The notes under the pieces are model-generated. The model saw only the letters and a program-made list of their open reading frames with translations, did not search any database and was not told the origin of the DNA. A DNA stretch of 64,000 nucleotides from Streptomyces xantholiticus (lineage in GTDB: Bacteria > Actinomycetota > Actinomycetes > Streptomycetales > Streptomycetaceae). Shown here piece by piece: positions 35,631 through 42,801 of this stretch. The position numbers and the translations under genes are program-made. Each line of letters begins with the position of its first letter. Position 1 is the first letter of the stretch. The stretch lies in assembly GCF_014651015.1 (NCBI RefSeq), contig NZ_BMWB01000010.1, positions 49,756 to 113,755 of the forward strand. The letters run 5' to 3'.

Positions 35631-37001
35631 GTGGCCATTTCGGTCTTCGACCTGTTCTCGATCGGCATCGGCCCGTCCAGCTCCCACACGGTGGGCCCGA
35701 TGCGAGCCGCCCGGATGTTCGCCCGGCGCCTGAAGAACGAGGGCCTGCTCGCCCACACCGTCTCGATACGCGCCGAGCTGTACGGCTCCCTGGGCGCGAC
35801 CGGTCACGGCCACGGCACCCCGAAGGCCGTCCTGCTGGGCCTGGAGGGCAACTCCCCGCGGACGGTCGACGTCGAGACCGCCGACGAACAGGTCGAGCGG
35901 ATCAAGGCGGACAGCCGGATCAACCTGCTCGGCGCGCACGAGATCGACTTCGACTTCGACAAGGACCTGGTCCTGCACCGCCGCAAGGCCCTGCCGTACC
36001 ACGCCAACGGCATGACGGTGCTCGCCCGCGACGCCGAGGGCACCACGCTGCTGGAGAAGACCTACTACTCGGTGGGCGGCGGCTTCGTCGTCGACGAGGA
36101 CGCGGTGACGGGCGAGAACCCGATCGTGCCGGACGACACGGTCCTCAAGCACCCCTTCCGCACCGGTGACGAGCTGCTGCGGCTCACCAGGGAGACCGGC
36201 CTGTCGATCTCCGCGCTGATGCTGGAGAACGAGAAGGCCTGGCGCACCGAGGACGAGATCCGCGAGGGACTGCTGGAGATCTGGCGGGCCATGCAGGCCT
36301 GCGTCTCGCGTGGCATGTCCCGCGAGGGCATCCTCCCCGGCGGCCTCAGGGTCCGCCGCCGTGCCGCGACCACGGCGCGCAAGCTGCGCTCCGAGGGCGG
36401 CCCGCAGGCGCTCGCCATGGAGTGGATCACGCTCTACGCGATGGCCGTCAACGAGGAGAACGCGGCCGGCGGGCGGGTCGTCACCGCCCCGACCAACGGC
36501 GCCGCGGGCATCATCCCGGCGGTCCTGCACTACTACATGAACTTCGTCCCCGGCGCCGACGAGGAGGGCATCGTCGACTTCCTGCTCGCCGCGGGCGCGA
36601 TCGGCATGCTCTTCAAGGAGAACGCCTCCATCTCCGGCGCCGAGGTCGGCTGCCAGGGCGAGGTCGGCTCCGCCTGCTCGATGGCGGCGGGCGCCCTCGC
36701 CGAGGTGCTGGGCGGCTCCCCGGAGCAGGTCGAGAACGCCGCGGAGATCGGCATGGAGCACAACCTGGGCCTGACCTGCGACCCGGTCGGCGGTCTCGTC
36801 CAGATCCCGTGCATCGAGCGCAACGGCATGGCGGCGGTCAAGGCCGTCACCGCGGCCCGGATGGCCATGCGCGGCGACGGCAGCCACAAGGTGTCCCTGG
36901 ACAAGGTCATCAAGACGATGAAGGACACCGGCGCGGACATGTCCGTGAAGTACAAGGAGACCGCCCGCGGCGGCCTCGCGGTGAACATCATCGAGTGCTG
37001 A
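35631..37001 (+). CDS. sdaA: L-serine ammonia-lyase (4Fe-4S type)
   Basis: 456 residues, single-chain SdaA with fused beta (residues 1-150) and alpha domains. It converts serine to pyruvate and ammonia using an oxygen-labile 4Fe-4S cluster. Visible marks: N-terminal SIGIGPSSSHTVGPMRAA, cluster cysteines in GCQGEVGSACSMAAGA and GLTCDPVGGLVQIPC, and a penultimate Cys (NIIEC) that in this family plugs the active site. GTG start with AAGGAG. It lies downstream of glyA but after a strong hairpin, so control is probably separate. Confidence 0.97.
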   Translation: MAISVFDLFSIGIGPSSSHTVGPMRAARMFARRLKNEGLLAHTVSIRAELYGSLGATGHGHGTPKAVLLGLEGNSPRTVDVETADEQVERIKADSRINLLGAHEIDFDFDKDLVLHRRKALPYHANGMTVLARDAEGTTLLEKTYYSVGGGFVVDEDAVTGENPIVPDDTVLKHPFRTGDELLRLTRETGLSISALMLENEKAWRTEDEIREGLLEIWRAMQACVSRGMSREGILPGGLRVRRRAATTARKLRSEGGPQALAMEWITLYAMAVNEENAAGGRVVTAPTNGAAGIIPAVLHYYMNFVPGADEEGIVDFLLAAGAIGMLFKENASISGAEVGCQGEVGSACSMAAGALAEVLGGSPEQVENAAEIGMEHNLGLTCDPVGGLVQIPCIERNGMAAVKAVTAARMAMRGDGSHKVSLDKVIKTMKDTGADMSVKYKETARGGLAVNIIEC

Positions 37002-37037
37002 CGCAAGGGCCCGCACGGTGCGAGGTCCCGCCGTCCC

Positions 37038-37709
37038 TCACGAGGTGGTGCGGCGTTGCCCGCCGCTGTCCTGGCGCAGCCGATCGGTGTGCCGGGTGAT
37101 GTCGTCGACGCGGTGGGCCAGTTCGGGGTGCCGGTCCTGGAGGTGGGGGCCGGCGGCGGCGAGGGGCGCGACGAGGTTGGCGGCGTCGTCGTCCCCGAGG
37201 GCGCGGCTGAGGTCGGTGACGAAGGTGCCGGCCTGGGTGGGCAGGTCGGTCAGGGCCGTGATCTGTCCCGCGAGCCTGCGCAGGTCGGCCGCATTGCTGC
37301 GGGCCCAGGCACTGACGGAGCGGTCTGCGGCGCGCCGGTCGCGGGTGGCCTGCACGCGTTGTTCACCGGTCGTTCCCTCCCCGCCGGGGCGCAGCCGCAG
37401 ATAGCGGCGTTCGGCTGCCTGGCGGCTCGCCACGCCGAGCGGGTGGGCGAGGTCGGCCCAGCTGGCGCCGGCGTCGCGTGCCGCTTCGATGAGGCCCGTC
37501 TCCCAGCCGGCGAGCCGGCGGCGCACCTCGCGCAGCAGGAGCAGCGCGGCGAGGGCCTGGTCGGGAGCGGCCGGGCCGGGGGCGCCGACTTCTGCGCCGG
37601 CGTCGTCGGCGTGGGCGTCGCGCAGCGCCTCCTCGATGGCCTGCAAGGCGGCCGCGGCAGCGAAGAAGGTGGGGGCGTCCGACGCGGCTGACCTGTCGGT
37701 TTCGGTCAC
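37038..37709 (-). CDS. rheA: RheA-like repressor of hsp18
   Basis: 223 residues. A helix-turn-helix at about 80-106 (GASWADLAHPLGVASRQAAE) lies between Ala/Leu-rich helices. In S. albus the hsp18 repressor RheA is a protein of similar size, encoded divergently about 150 bp from hsp18, and reported to be heat-sensitive; here the intergenic gap is 153 bp and the operator sequence matches the reported TGTCATC-N5-GATGACA (from memory). GTG start with GAGGAGG spaced 5 bp. Product could also be listed as HSP18 transcriptional regulator. Its HTH resembles that of the Clp-N protein at 58342. Confidence 0.82.
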   Translation of the reverse strand: MTETDRSAASDAPTFFAAAAALQAIEEALRDAHADDAGAEVGAPGPAAPDQALAALLLLREVRRRLAGWETGLIEAARDAGASWADLAHPLGVASRQAAERRYLRLRPGGEGTTGEQRVQATRDRRAADRSVSAWARSNAADLRRLAGQITALTDLPTQAGTFVTDLSRALGDDDAANLVAPLAAAGPHLQDRHPELAHRVDDITRHTDRLRQDSGGQRRTTS

Positions 37710-37725
37710 CGTACCTCCTCGGAGT

Positions 37726-37796
37726 TGTCATCTTCCGGACGACATTTGGATTGTCGCCCTTCCAATGACACTCGACTTGTCATCGTTTCGATGACA
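37726..37796. promoter_or_regulatory. Three phased RheA-type operators
   Basis: Three 19-bp inverted repeats of the form TGTCATC-N5-GATGACA. Site 1 at 37726-37744 (TGTCATC-TTCCG-GACGACA, one change), site 2 at 37752-37770 (TGTCGCC-CTTCC-AATGACA, weaker) and site 3 at 37778-37796 (perfect). Starts are exactly 26 bp apart in both steps. Site 3 covers the hsp18 promoter spacer and site 1 lies near the rheA start, so one array can control both directions. Confidence 0.85.
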
Positions 37797-37805
37797 TGTT
37801 ACAAC
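37777..37805 (+). promoter_or_regulatory. hsp18 promoter
   Basis: TTGTCA at 37777-37782, 17 bp, then TACAAC at 37800-37805: a good vegetative sigma-factor promoter. The perfect operator (37778-37796) overlaps its -35 box and spacer, which explains repression. Confidence 0.65.
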
Positions 37806-37862
37806 AGTGTCAGGTGAAGCGCATTGGCACTACTGCCCTGAACCATGTGGAGGTGTTTCGCG

Positions 37863-38297
37863 ATGTTGATGCGCACCGACCCGTTCCGCGAACTCGACCG
37901 GCTCACCCAGCAGCTTCTGGGCACGTCCGGCACCTGGTCGAGGCCGTCACCGATGCCGATGGACGCCTACCGGGAGAACGACGAGTACGTGATCGCTCTC
38001 GACCTCCCCGGCGTATCGGCGGACGCGATCGACATCGACGTCGAGCGGAACATGCTGACCGTCAAGGCCGAGCGCCGCCCGGCCGCGAAGGCGGACGACG
38101 TGCAGGTGGAGCTCTCCGAGCGGCCGCTGGGCGTCTTCTCGCGCCAGGTCATGCTGGCCGACACCCTCGACACCGAGCACATCAAGGCCGACTACGAGGC
38201 CGGTGTCCTGACCCTGCGCATCCCGATCGCCGAGCGCGCCAAGCCCCGCAAGATCAGCATCAGCGCAGGCGGGGAGCACAAGCAGATCAGCGGCTGA
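37863..38297 (+). CDS. hsp18: Hsp20-family small heat-shock protein (Hsp18)
   Basis: 144 residues. Alpha-crystallin domain at about 40-130 with the strand pattern DAYRENDEYVIALDLPGVSA, the GVFSRQVMLADTLD segment and the family-conserved ...YEAGVLTLRIPIAE. N-terminus MLMRTDPFRELDRLTQQLLG matches Streptomyces Hsp18. It holds unfolded proteins during heat stress. GGAGG lies before ATG 37863. Under divergent RheA control. A hairpin follows the stop. Confidence 0.96.
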   Translation: MLMRTDPFRELDRLTQQLLGTSGTWSRPSPMPMDAYRENDEYVIALDLPGVSADAIDIDVERNMLTVKAERRPAAKADDVQVELSERPLGVFSRQVMLADTLDTEHIKADYEAGVLTLRIPIAERAKPRKISISAGGEHKQISG

Positions 38298-38326
38298 GGC
38301 CCGCCGACCTCATCCGTACGCAGCAG

Positions 38327-38373
38327 CGGAGGACGGGACGGACCTGATCTCCCCCTCCCGGTCCCGCCCTCCG
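38327..38373 (+). terminator. Terminator after hsp18
   Basis: CGGAGGACGGGAC (38327-38339) pairs with GTCCCGCCCTCCG (38361-38373), one mismatch in 13, loop 21 nt. It may be partial, since the DUF2267 genes follow 27 bp later without an obvious promoter. Confidence 0.7.
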
Positions 38374-38399
38374 CACCACCCACGGCCAAGGGGGCAGCG

Positions 38400-38798
38400 G
38401 TGGCGCACATGAGATGGCAGGCGTTCCTCGACGCCGTACAGGAACGAGGCGAATACCGGTCGGCGCGGGAAGCCGAACGAGCGGCCCGTACCGTCCTCGC
38501 GCTGCTCGGCGCTCATCTGGTGGGGGAGGAAAGAGCGGAACTGGCCGCACGGCTGCCGGAAACCTTCGCCCTGATCCTCCTCAACCCGTTGCAGGCCGCC
38601 GAACCGCTCGACACGGAGCGTTTCGTGCGGGCGACGTCGGCCTGGATCGAGGGAGCGACGGAGGAGACCGCGAAGTGGGACGTGAGCGCCGTCCTCAGCG
38701 TGGTGGCCGACGCAGCCGGCGACGACCTGCTGCGCCGCGTCCTGCTCCAGCTGCCCCCGGGGTACGACCTGCTCTTCGGGCGACCGAACCCCGTCTGA
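38400..38798 (+). CDS. DUF2267-family protein
   Basis: 132 residues, GTG start with a GGGGG leader. DUF2267 layout: FLDAVQERGEYRSAREAERA, then the helix HLVGEERAELAARLPETFAL, the ...LDTERFVRATSAWI segment, and the C-terminal LLQLPPGYDLLFG. Function unknown. First of two DUF2267 genes after hsp18; the conserved ending matches the next gene. Confidence 0.8.
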   Translation: MAHMRWQAFLDAVQERGEYRSAREAERAARTVLALLGAHLVGEERAELAARLPETFALILLNPLQAAEPLDTERFVRATSAWIEGATEETAKWDVSAVLSVVADAAGDDLLRRVLLQLPPGYDLLFGRPNPV

Positions 38799-38849
38799 CC
38801 CTCTCCACCGCCGCCGGCCCGGCGGCCCGCAAGGAAGGAACCCACGATC

Positions 38850-39254
38850 GTGCAGTGGCAGCAACTCGTCCACGACATCCGCCTGTCCGGCCGGTACACG
38901 ACCAGTGCCGAAGCCGAACGCGTCGTGCTCGCTGTGCTGACCGTTCTGGGCGGTCAGGTCAGCGGTGACGAACGCTGCGCACTGGCCCGCCTGCTGCCCC
39001 AGGAGGCGGCCGAGGTGTTCACCCGCCAGATCCCTCTCACCGAGCCCCTTTCCGCACCCGCCTTCGTCGACGCCGTCGCCGGCCACCTCACACATGTGAG
39101 CGCGGCCGAGGCCCGCTGGGCCACCGGTACCGTCCTCACCCTCCTCGCGCGGCACGCGGGCGACGAACTCACCCGCCGGATCCTGGCCCGACTCCCCCGC
39201 GGATACGCCCTGCTCTTCGGTCTGGCCGACCTCACCCCGGCCGCTGCCGCATGA
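38850..39254 (+). CDS. DUF2267-family protein
   Basis: 134 residues, clearly a paralogue of the previous gene (IRLSGRYTTSAEAERVVLAV, QVSGDERCALARLLPQEAAE, ARLPRGYALLFG). AAGGAAGG precedes the GTG start. Its stop overlaps the start of the STAS gene by 4 bp (ATGA), so the two are translated together. DUF2267 proteins are often found beside stress genes in actinobacteria; molecular role unknown. Confidence 0.82.
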   Translation: MQWQQLVHDIRLSGRYTTSAEAERVVLAVLTVLGGQVSGDERCALARLLPQEAAEVFTRQIPLTEPLSAPAFVDAVAGHLTHVSAAEARWATGTVLTLLARHAGDELTRRILARLPRGYALLFGLADLTPAAAA

Positions 39255-39670
39255 GCAGCACCGTCCGGAGCCGGCGGTCGTCGTGCGCCTTCAACAGGGG
39301 TCCCCGGACCTACGGCGGCCCTGCGGAGGAGGCTCTGACGACGCAGACGGAGGACCTGGGCGTCGTCCTCACCCGAGCCGGCGGCCGCGTCACCGTCACC
39401 GTGTCGGGGGAGATCGACATCTGCACCGGGGCGCGGCTCGAGGAGGCGCTGGACGTGGCAACCGCGAACGGCGCCGAACGGATCGACGTCGACTTCTCCG
39501 GCGTCTCGTTCTGCGACTGTTCCGGTCTGAGCGTCCTGTTGCGGGCTCGGCGCCGGGCGCACGAGCAGGGCGTGGCGTTCCGCGTCACACACGTGACGTC
39601 GCGCGTCGTGCAGACCTTGTTGGCCAAGACCGGGACGGCCGGGATGCTGACAGGCGGCGACAGGGGCTGA
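39251..39670 (+). CDS. STAS-domain anti-anti-sigma factor
   Basis: 139 residues. STAS domain from about residue 33: VVLTRAGGRVTVTVSGEIDI and the phosphorylation loop SFCDCSGLSVLL. The serine that partner kinases phosphorylate in SpoIIAA-like proteins is kept (Ser91, in D-C-S-G); the usual D-S-S-G has cysteine at the first serine. It probably frees a sigma factor by binding an RsbW-like kinase, and an RsbW-like gene lies 1.5 kb downstream. The start overlaps the DUF2267 stop. Confidence 0.88.
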   Translation: MSSTVRSRRSSCAFNRGPRTYGGPAEEALTTQTEDLGVVLTRAGGRVTVTVSGEIDICTGARLEEALDVATANGAERIDVDFSGVSFCDCSGLSVLLRARRRAHEQGVAFRVTHVTSRVVQTLLAKTGTAGMLTGGDRG

Positions 39671-39698
39671 GGCCCCCGGCGTGGGAGCCGGGGGCCTC
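39669..39698. terminator. Bidirectional terminator between STAS and EF-hand genes
   Basis: GAGGCCCCCGGC (39669-39680) and GCCGGGGGCCTC (39687-39698), perfect 12-bp stem, 6-nt loop, located between two convergent stops. Confidence 0.88.
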
Positions 39699-39719
39699 GG
39701 TCCGGCATGTACCGCTCGG

Positions 39720-39935
39720 TCAGGCCTTGTTCAGGTGGGCCCAGAACTCGTCGAACGACAGCAGCTTGTCGTTGTCGGTGTCCTGTGCGGCGATCACGGC
39801 CTCGGCCACCGACTCGGTGACGTTCCAGTCACCCATCTGAGCCATGGCCGTCTTGTACTCGGCCGCAGTGATGAAGCCGTCGCCGTCCGCGTCGTAACGG
39901 TCGAACGCCTTGCGTGCTTCCTCGATGTCCGCCAC
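39720..39935 (-). CDS. Small two-EF-hand calcium-binding protein
   Basis: 71 residues with two EF-hand loops: D15-A-D17-G-D19-G-F-I-T-A-A-E26 and D52-T-D54-N-D56-K-L-L-S-F-D-E63. Both have all calcium-coordinating positions, so two calcium ions should bind. Cytoplasmic (no signal). It resembles the Cab proteins of S. coelicolor, some of which affect aerial growth; from memory the one at this locus is CabB, but I do not assign the symbol. No neighbour on its strand. Confidence 0.93.
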   Translation of the reverse strand: MADIEEARKAFDRYDADGDGFITAAEYKTAMAQMGDWNVTESVAEAVIAAQDTDNDKLLSFDEFWAHLNKA

Positions 39936-40037
39936 CGGTCCACCCCTTCTTGGTGCATTACTGACGGGGGTCAGATTATCGGCCCACGTCAGCGATCATG
40001 GAGGCGAGGCCGGTACACGTGTACGGGGAGGCATGTG

Positions 40038-40676
40038 ATGAGCGAAGAGCTGGCGAGGATCCTGGCCGATGCGGCTGCAGGGCGGTTCCCGGCGGCGGAC
40101 GGCGGGGTGGCGGTGGTCGGCCCGCCAGACACCCGGGACGAGGGCGTGGTGGCGTTCACCGCCCACTCGGTCGTTTACACGGCCGAGGATCCCGAGTGGA
40201 TACGGGCAAGACTGGCGGCCACCGACTCCGACCGGCTGGCCGCGACCATGAACCCGCAGTTCCTGGCCGCGCTGATGGCCCGCACCGGCCGCAGGATGGA
40301 CACCATCGACCTGGTGACGGTCGCGGACGCGCTGCCCGGAGCCCCCGGGTTGGCGCTGCGGGAGATCCAGGATCGTGAACACCCACGGGTCGCCGCCGCG
40401 TTGAAGCGCCGTGAAGAGGTGCGGGTGTGGGCGGCGGACGGCGGGCTGCTGGTCCTCGGCCGAGGGCTGGCCGGCCGGTGGGAGGTGTCCATCGAGGTCG
40501 ACGAAGAGGCTCGCGGCCGGGGCCTCGGGCCACGGCTCGCGGTGGCGGCCAGGCACCTGGTGCCGGGTCCGGTGCTGTGGTCCCAGCAGTCGCCGGGCAA
40601 TGCCCGCAGCGTGCGGGCGTTCCAGCGGGCCGGTTACCGGCCGGTGGCCTCGGAGGCGGTCCTCACGGCCCGCTGA
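40038..40676 (+). CDS. GNAT-family acetyltransferase
   Basis: 212 residues. C-terminal GNAT domain with the acetyl-CoA loop EEARGRGLGPRLAVAAR and WSQQSPGNARSVRAFQRAGY, the usual last strand-helix. The N-terminal 90 residues (ILADAAAGRFPAADGGVAVV) are not a known domain but are common in actinobacterial GNATs. ATG 40038 is chosen (GGGGAGGCATGTG upstream). Substrate unknown. Confidence 0.85.
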   Translation: MSEELARILADAAAGRFPAADGGVAVVGPPDTRDEGVVAFTAHSVVYTAEDPEWIRARLAATDSDRLAATMNPQFLAALMARTGRRMDTIDLVTVADALPGAPGLALREIQDREHPRVAAALKRREEVRVWAADGGLLVLGRGLAGRWEVSIEVDEEARGRGLGPRLAVAARHLVPGPVLWSQQSPGNARSVRAFQRAGYRPVASEAVLTAR

Positions 40677-41005
40677 AACGCCGGACGGCAGGGATCGCAA
40701 GGCGGCCGCCGGGGCAGGTGGCCGGCCCGGTACAGCCGTCTGCAGCCGGTACGGCACGACGGCTTCCTGCGGGACCCGGGCGAATCACGAGAAGGCACAG
40801 CAGAACACCGAAGGCCTAAAAGTTTCTGCCCGCTTCGGCCCCTCGCGCGGGTCGCGTGACCACCCCGGGGCGAATCCGATCGGACGATCGAGGAATCGCT
40901 CAATCGAGGGGATGGATATGCATGGATTACGAGGCGAGGGGGTCAAGTGACCTATGATCTCTTCGCAGAATATCCCGTTGATCCCCAAAGGTCTGATTGG
41001 CGCAT
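40677..41005. other. Gap between GNAT gene and candidate small RNA
   Basis: About 330 bp without a supportable gene. It is less GC-rich than its neighbours between 40900 and 41005. A short ATG-started frame at 40954 and several shadow frames lack any family resemblance and run into the downstream hairpins. Confidence 0.5.
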
Positions 41006-41160
41006 TTGGAGCTGAGGGGTCCGTCTGCCATAGTCGAGGCGACGACCCCTTTGACCCGGGCCAGGTCGACACAAGCGGCCGTGGACACACCCCCCAGTCC
41101 ACGGCGTTCCCCACAGAAGCCCCCGCGGCGCCGTCACCCGGCACGAGGGGGCTTCTGTGC
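41006..41160 (+). ncRNA. Candidate small RNA with a C-rich loop
   Basis: A promoter-like pair TTGGAG (41006-41011) and CATAGT (41029-41034), 17 bp apart, is followed by a hairpin GCCGTGGAC/GTCCACGGC (41078-41086, 41097-41105) with loop ACACCCCCCA and then a 13-bp perfect hairpin at 41112-41159. A transcript of about 115-120 nt is predicted. A six-cytosine loop recalls the actinobacterial 6C RNA family, but only one of its two expected C-rich loops is seen here. C-rich loops can pair with ribosome binding sites. Confidence 0.45.
41112..41159. terminator. Strong 13-bp hairpin terminator
   Basis: CACAGAAGCCCCC (41112-41124) pairs perfectly with GGGGGCTTCTGTG (41147-41159), loop 22 nt. It would end the minus-strand ATP-binding protein gene (stop at 41180) and, on the plus strand, the candidate small RNA. 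Confidence 0.85.
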
Positions 41161-41179
41161 GTCCGGGGACCGCAGCGGC

Positions 41180-41683
41180 TCAGCGGTCGGCGACCCGCAT
41201 CTCGAACCAGGTGGTCTTGCCGCGCGGCAACAGGTCCACTCCCCAGCGGTCGGCGAGCTTGTCGACAAGGAAGAGGCCGCGACCGCTGGTGTCCATCTCG
41301 GTGACGGGCATCAGACAGGGCAGACCCCGGGACGGGTCGCGCACCTCGATGCGGATCCAGCCCCGGCGGCGCAGCATTCGCAGGCCGAACACCCGGGCAC
41401 CGGTGTGGCGCACGGCGTTGCCCACCAGTTCGGAGACGAGCAGTACCGCGTACTCGCCGGTCTGCAAGGGGAGCGACCACTGGCGCAGCACCACGCACTG
41501 GGTGAGCCGGCGTGCGGTGGCGGCGGATTCGGGTCGGGAGGGGAGGCTCACTTCTTCGTCCGCGGGATTGCCGTACAACTCCAGTGCCTTGAGCGCCTGT
41601 TCGTCGTCGGCGGCAGGTGCCCACCGTGCGGCGCTCGCGCCGATGCGCTGCCGCGGTTGTCCCACACCCTCAACACCCGCCAT
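41180..41683 (-). CDS. RsbW-like ATP-binding (anti-sigma/serine kinase type) protein
   Basis: 167 residues. HATPase_c fold: N-box LLVSELVGNAVRHTG, G1 region VEVRDPS-type (IRIEVRDPSRGLPCL) and G2 MDTSGRGLFLVDKLADRWG. Such proteins bind and inhibit sigma factors and phosphorylate STAS partners. No membrane segment. The frame reads from ATG 41683; the upstream 270 bp contain no gene. The nearby STAS gene (39251) is a plausible antagonist, though the pair is not adjacent. Confidence 0.88.
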   Translation of the reverse strand: MAGVEGVGQPRQRIGASAARWAPAADDEQALKALELYGNPADEEVSLPSRPESAATARRLTQCVVLRQWSLPLQTGEYAVLLVSELVGNAVRHTGARVFGLRMLRRRGWIRIEVRDPSRGLPCLMPVTEMDTSGRGLFLVDKLADRWGVDLLPRGKTTWFEMRVADR

Positions 41684-41957
41684 GTCACCATCATGGCGCG
41701 GGGCCGCCCGCCCATGTGGGCGTTCCGGGGGATCAGCGCCCCGGAACGCGGTATTCCCAGAGGTTGATCGGCATATGCCGCCGGCCCCATGTGGACGCTG
41801 TTACCCACGCCGAGCTGCGCCGATGTCATGCTGGCGGATGACACCGGCGCTCAGCGGGGCCACTGAGCCTTGAGGCTGCCCTAAGGTCGGACCCGCCGGC
41901 TCATGCGATTGACGCACTGCCGCGGACGGCCTCGCGCACAGCCGGACAGGCCCCCGT

Positions 41958-42725
41958 TCAGAGGAACTTGGCCTTGCCCGGCCCCTCCTCGACGAAGCTT
42001 CGCATGCCCCGCTCCCGGTCCTCCGTGGCGAACAGGCCCGCGAACCAGTTCCGTTCCACCGTGAGCCCGGTCTCGATGTCCGTCTCCAGACCGGCGTCGA
42101 CCGACTCCTTCGCCGCCCGCAGCGCCAGCGCCGGGCCCTTGGCCAGCGCCGCGGCCCAGGCGTGCGCCTGCTCGTACACCTCCGCGGCGGGGACGATCCG
42201 GTCCACGAGGCCGAGAGCCAGCGCCTCTTCCGCCTTCACCATGCGGCCGGTGAAGATGAGGTCCTTGGCGCGGGAAGGGCCGATCAGCCGGGACAGCCGC
42301 TGGGTGCCACCCGCGCCGGGGATCAGACCGAGCAGGATCTCCGGCTGGCCGAGCTTGGCGTTGTCCGCAGCGATCCGGTAGTCGGCGCAGAGCGCCAGCT
42401 CGCAGCCGCCACCGAGGGCGTACCCGGTCACGGCGGCGACCACGGGCTTGGGGATACGGGCGACGGCGGTGAAGGACTCCTGCAGGGCACGGGAGCGCAC
42501 GACCATCGCCGTGTGGTCCATGTTCTGCATCTCCTTGATGTCCGCGCCGGCCGCGAACACCTTCTCGCCGCCGTAGAGGATCACGGCCCGCACGTCGTCA
42601 CGGCGGCCGGCCTCCTCCGCGAGCTCGCGCAGCCGGTCCTGGACGGCGATGTCGAGGGCGTTCATCGGGGGGCGGTCGAGCCTGATGGTGCCGACGCCTT
42701 CGGAGACTTCGAGTGAAACGGTCAT
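41958..42725 (-). CDS. Enoyl-CoA hydratase/isomerase (crotonase)
   Basis: 255 residues. Oxyanion hole motifs AAGADIKEM and GGGCELALCADYRIAA; both glutamates used by hydratases are present (CELALCAD, GQPEILLGLIPGAGGTQRL). Catalyses hydration of enoyl-CoA in beta-oxidation or a related step; the precise substrate cannot be told. On the same strand as the L,D-transpeptidase genes but separated from them by a terminator. Confidence 0.92.
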   Translation of the reverse strand: MTVSLEVSEGVGTIRLDRPPMNALDIAVQDRLRELAEEAGRRDDVRAVILYGGEKVFAAGADIKEMQNMDHTAMVVRSRALQESFTAVARIPKPVVAAVTGYALGGGCELALCADYRIAADNAKLGQPEILLGLIPGAGGTQRLSRLIGPSRAKDLIFTGRMVKAEEALALGLVDRIVPAAEVYEQAHAWAAALAKGPALALRAAKESVDAGLETDIETGLTVERNWFAGLFATEDRERGMRSFVEEGPGKAKFL

Positions 42726-42752
42726 GGGGCGAAGGTTAGTCCGCGTTAACGG

Positions 42753-42793
42753 GAGCGGGCCCGGTGCCGTTGCTCACAGCGCCGGGCCCGCTC
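42753..42793 (-). terminator. Terminator after the L,D-transpeptidase gene
   Basis: GAGCGGGCCCGG (42753-42764) pairs perfectly with CCGGGCCCGCTC (42782-42793), loop 17 nt, 9 bp past the transpeptidase stop. Confidence 0.85.
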
Positions 42794-42801
42794 GGGTGGT
42801 G

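Noticed and set aside
41006..41160. Confident 6C RNA call
   Set aside because: Only one hairpin with a six-C loop is visible; kept as a candidate RNA instead.
40954..41304. 116-codon plus-strand frame over the candidate small RNA
   Set aside because: Overlaps three strong hairpins and the ATP-binding gene; no protein family seen.
41684..41957. Possible small gene upstream of the ATP-binding protein (98-codon frame 41548-41844)
   Set aside because: Mostly out-of-frame with the real gene and no recognisable domain; treated as leader DNA.
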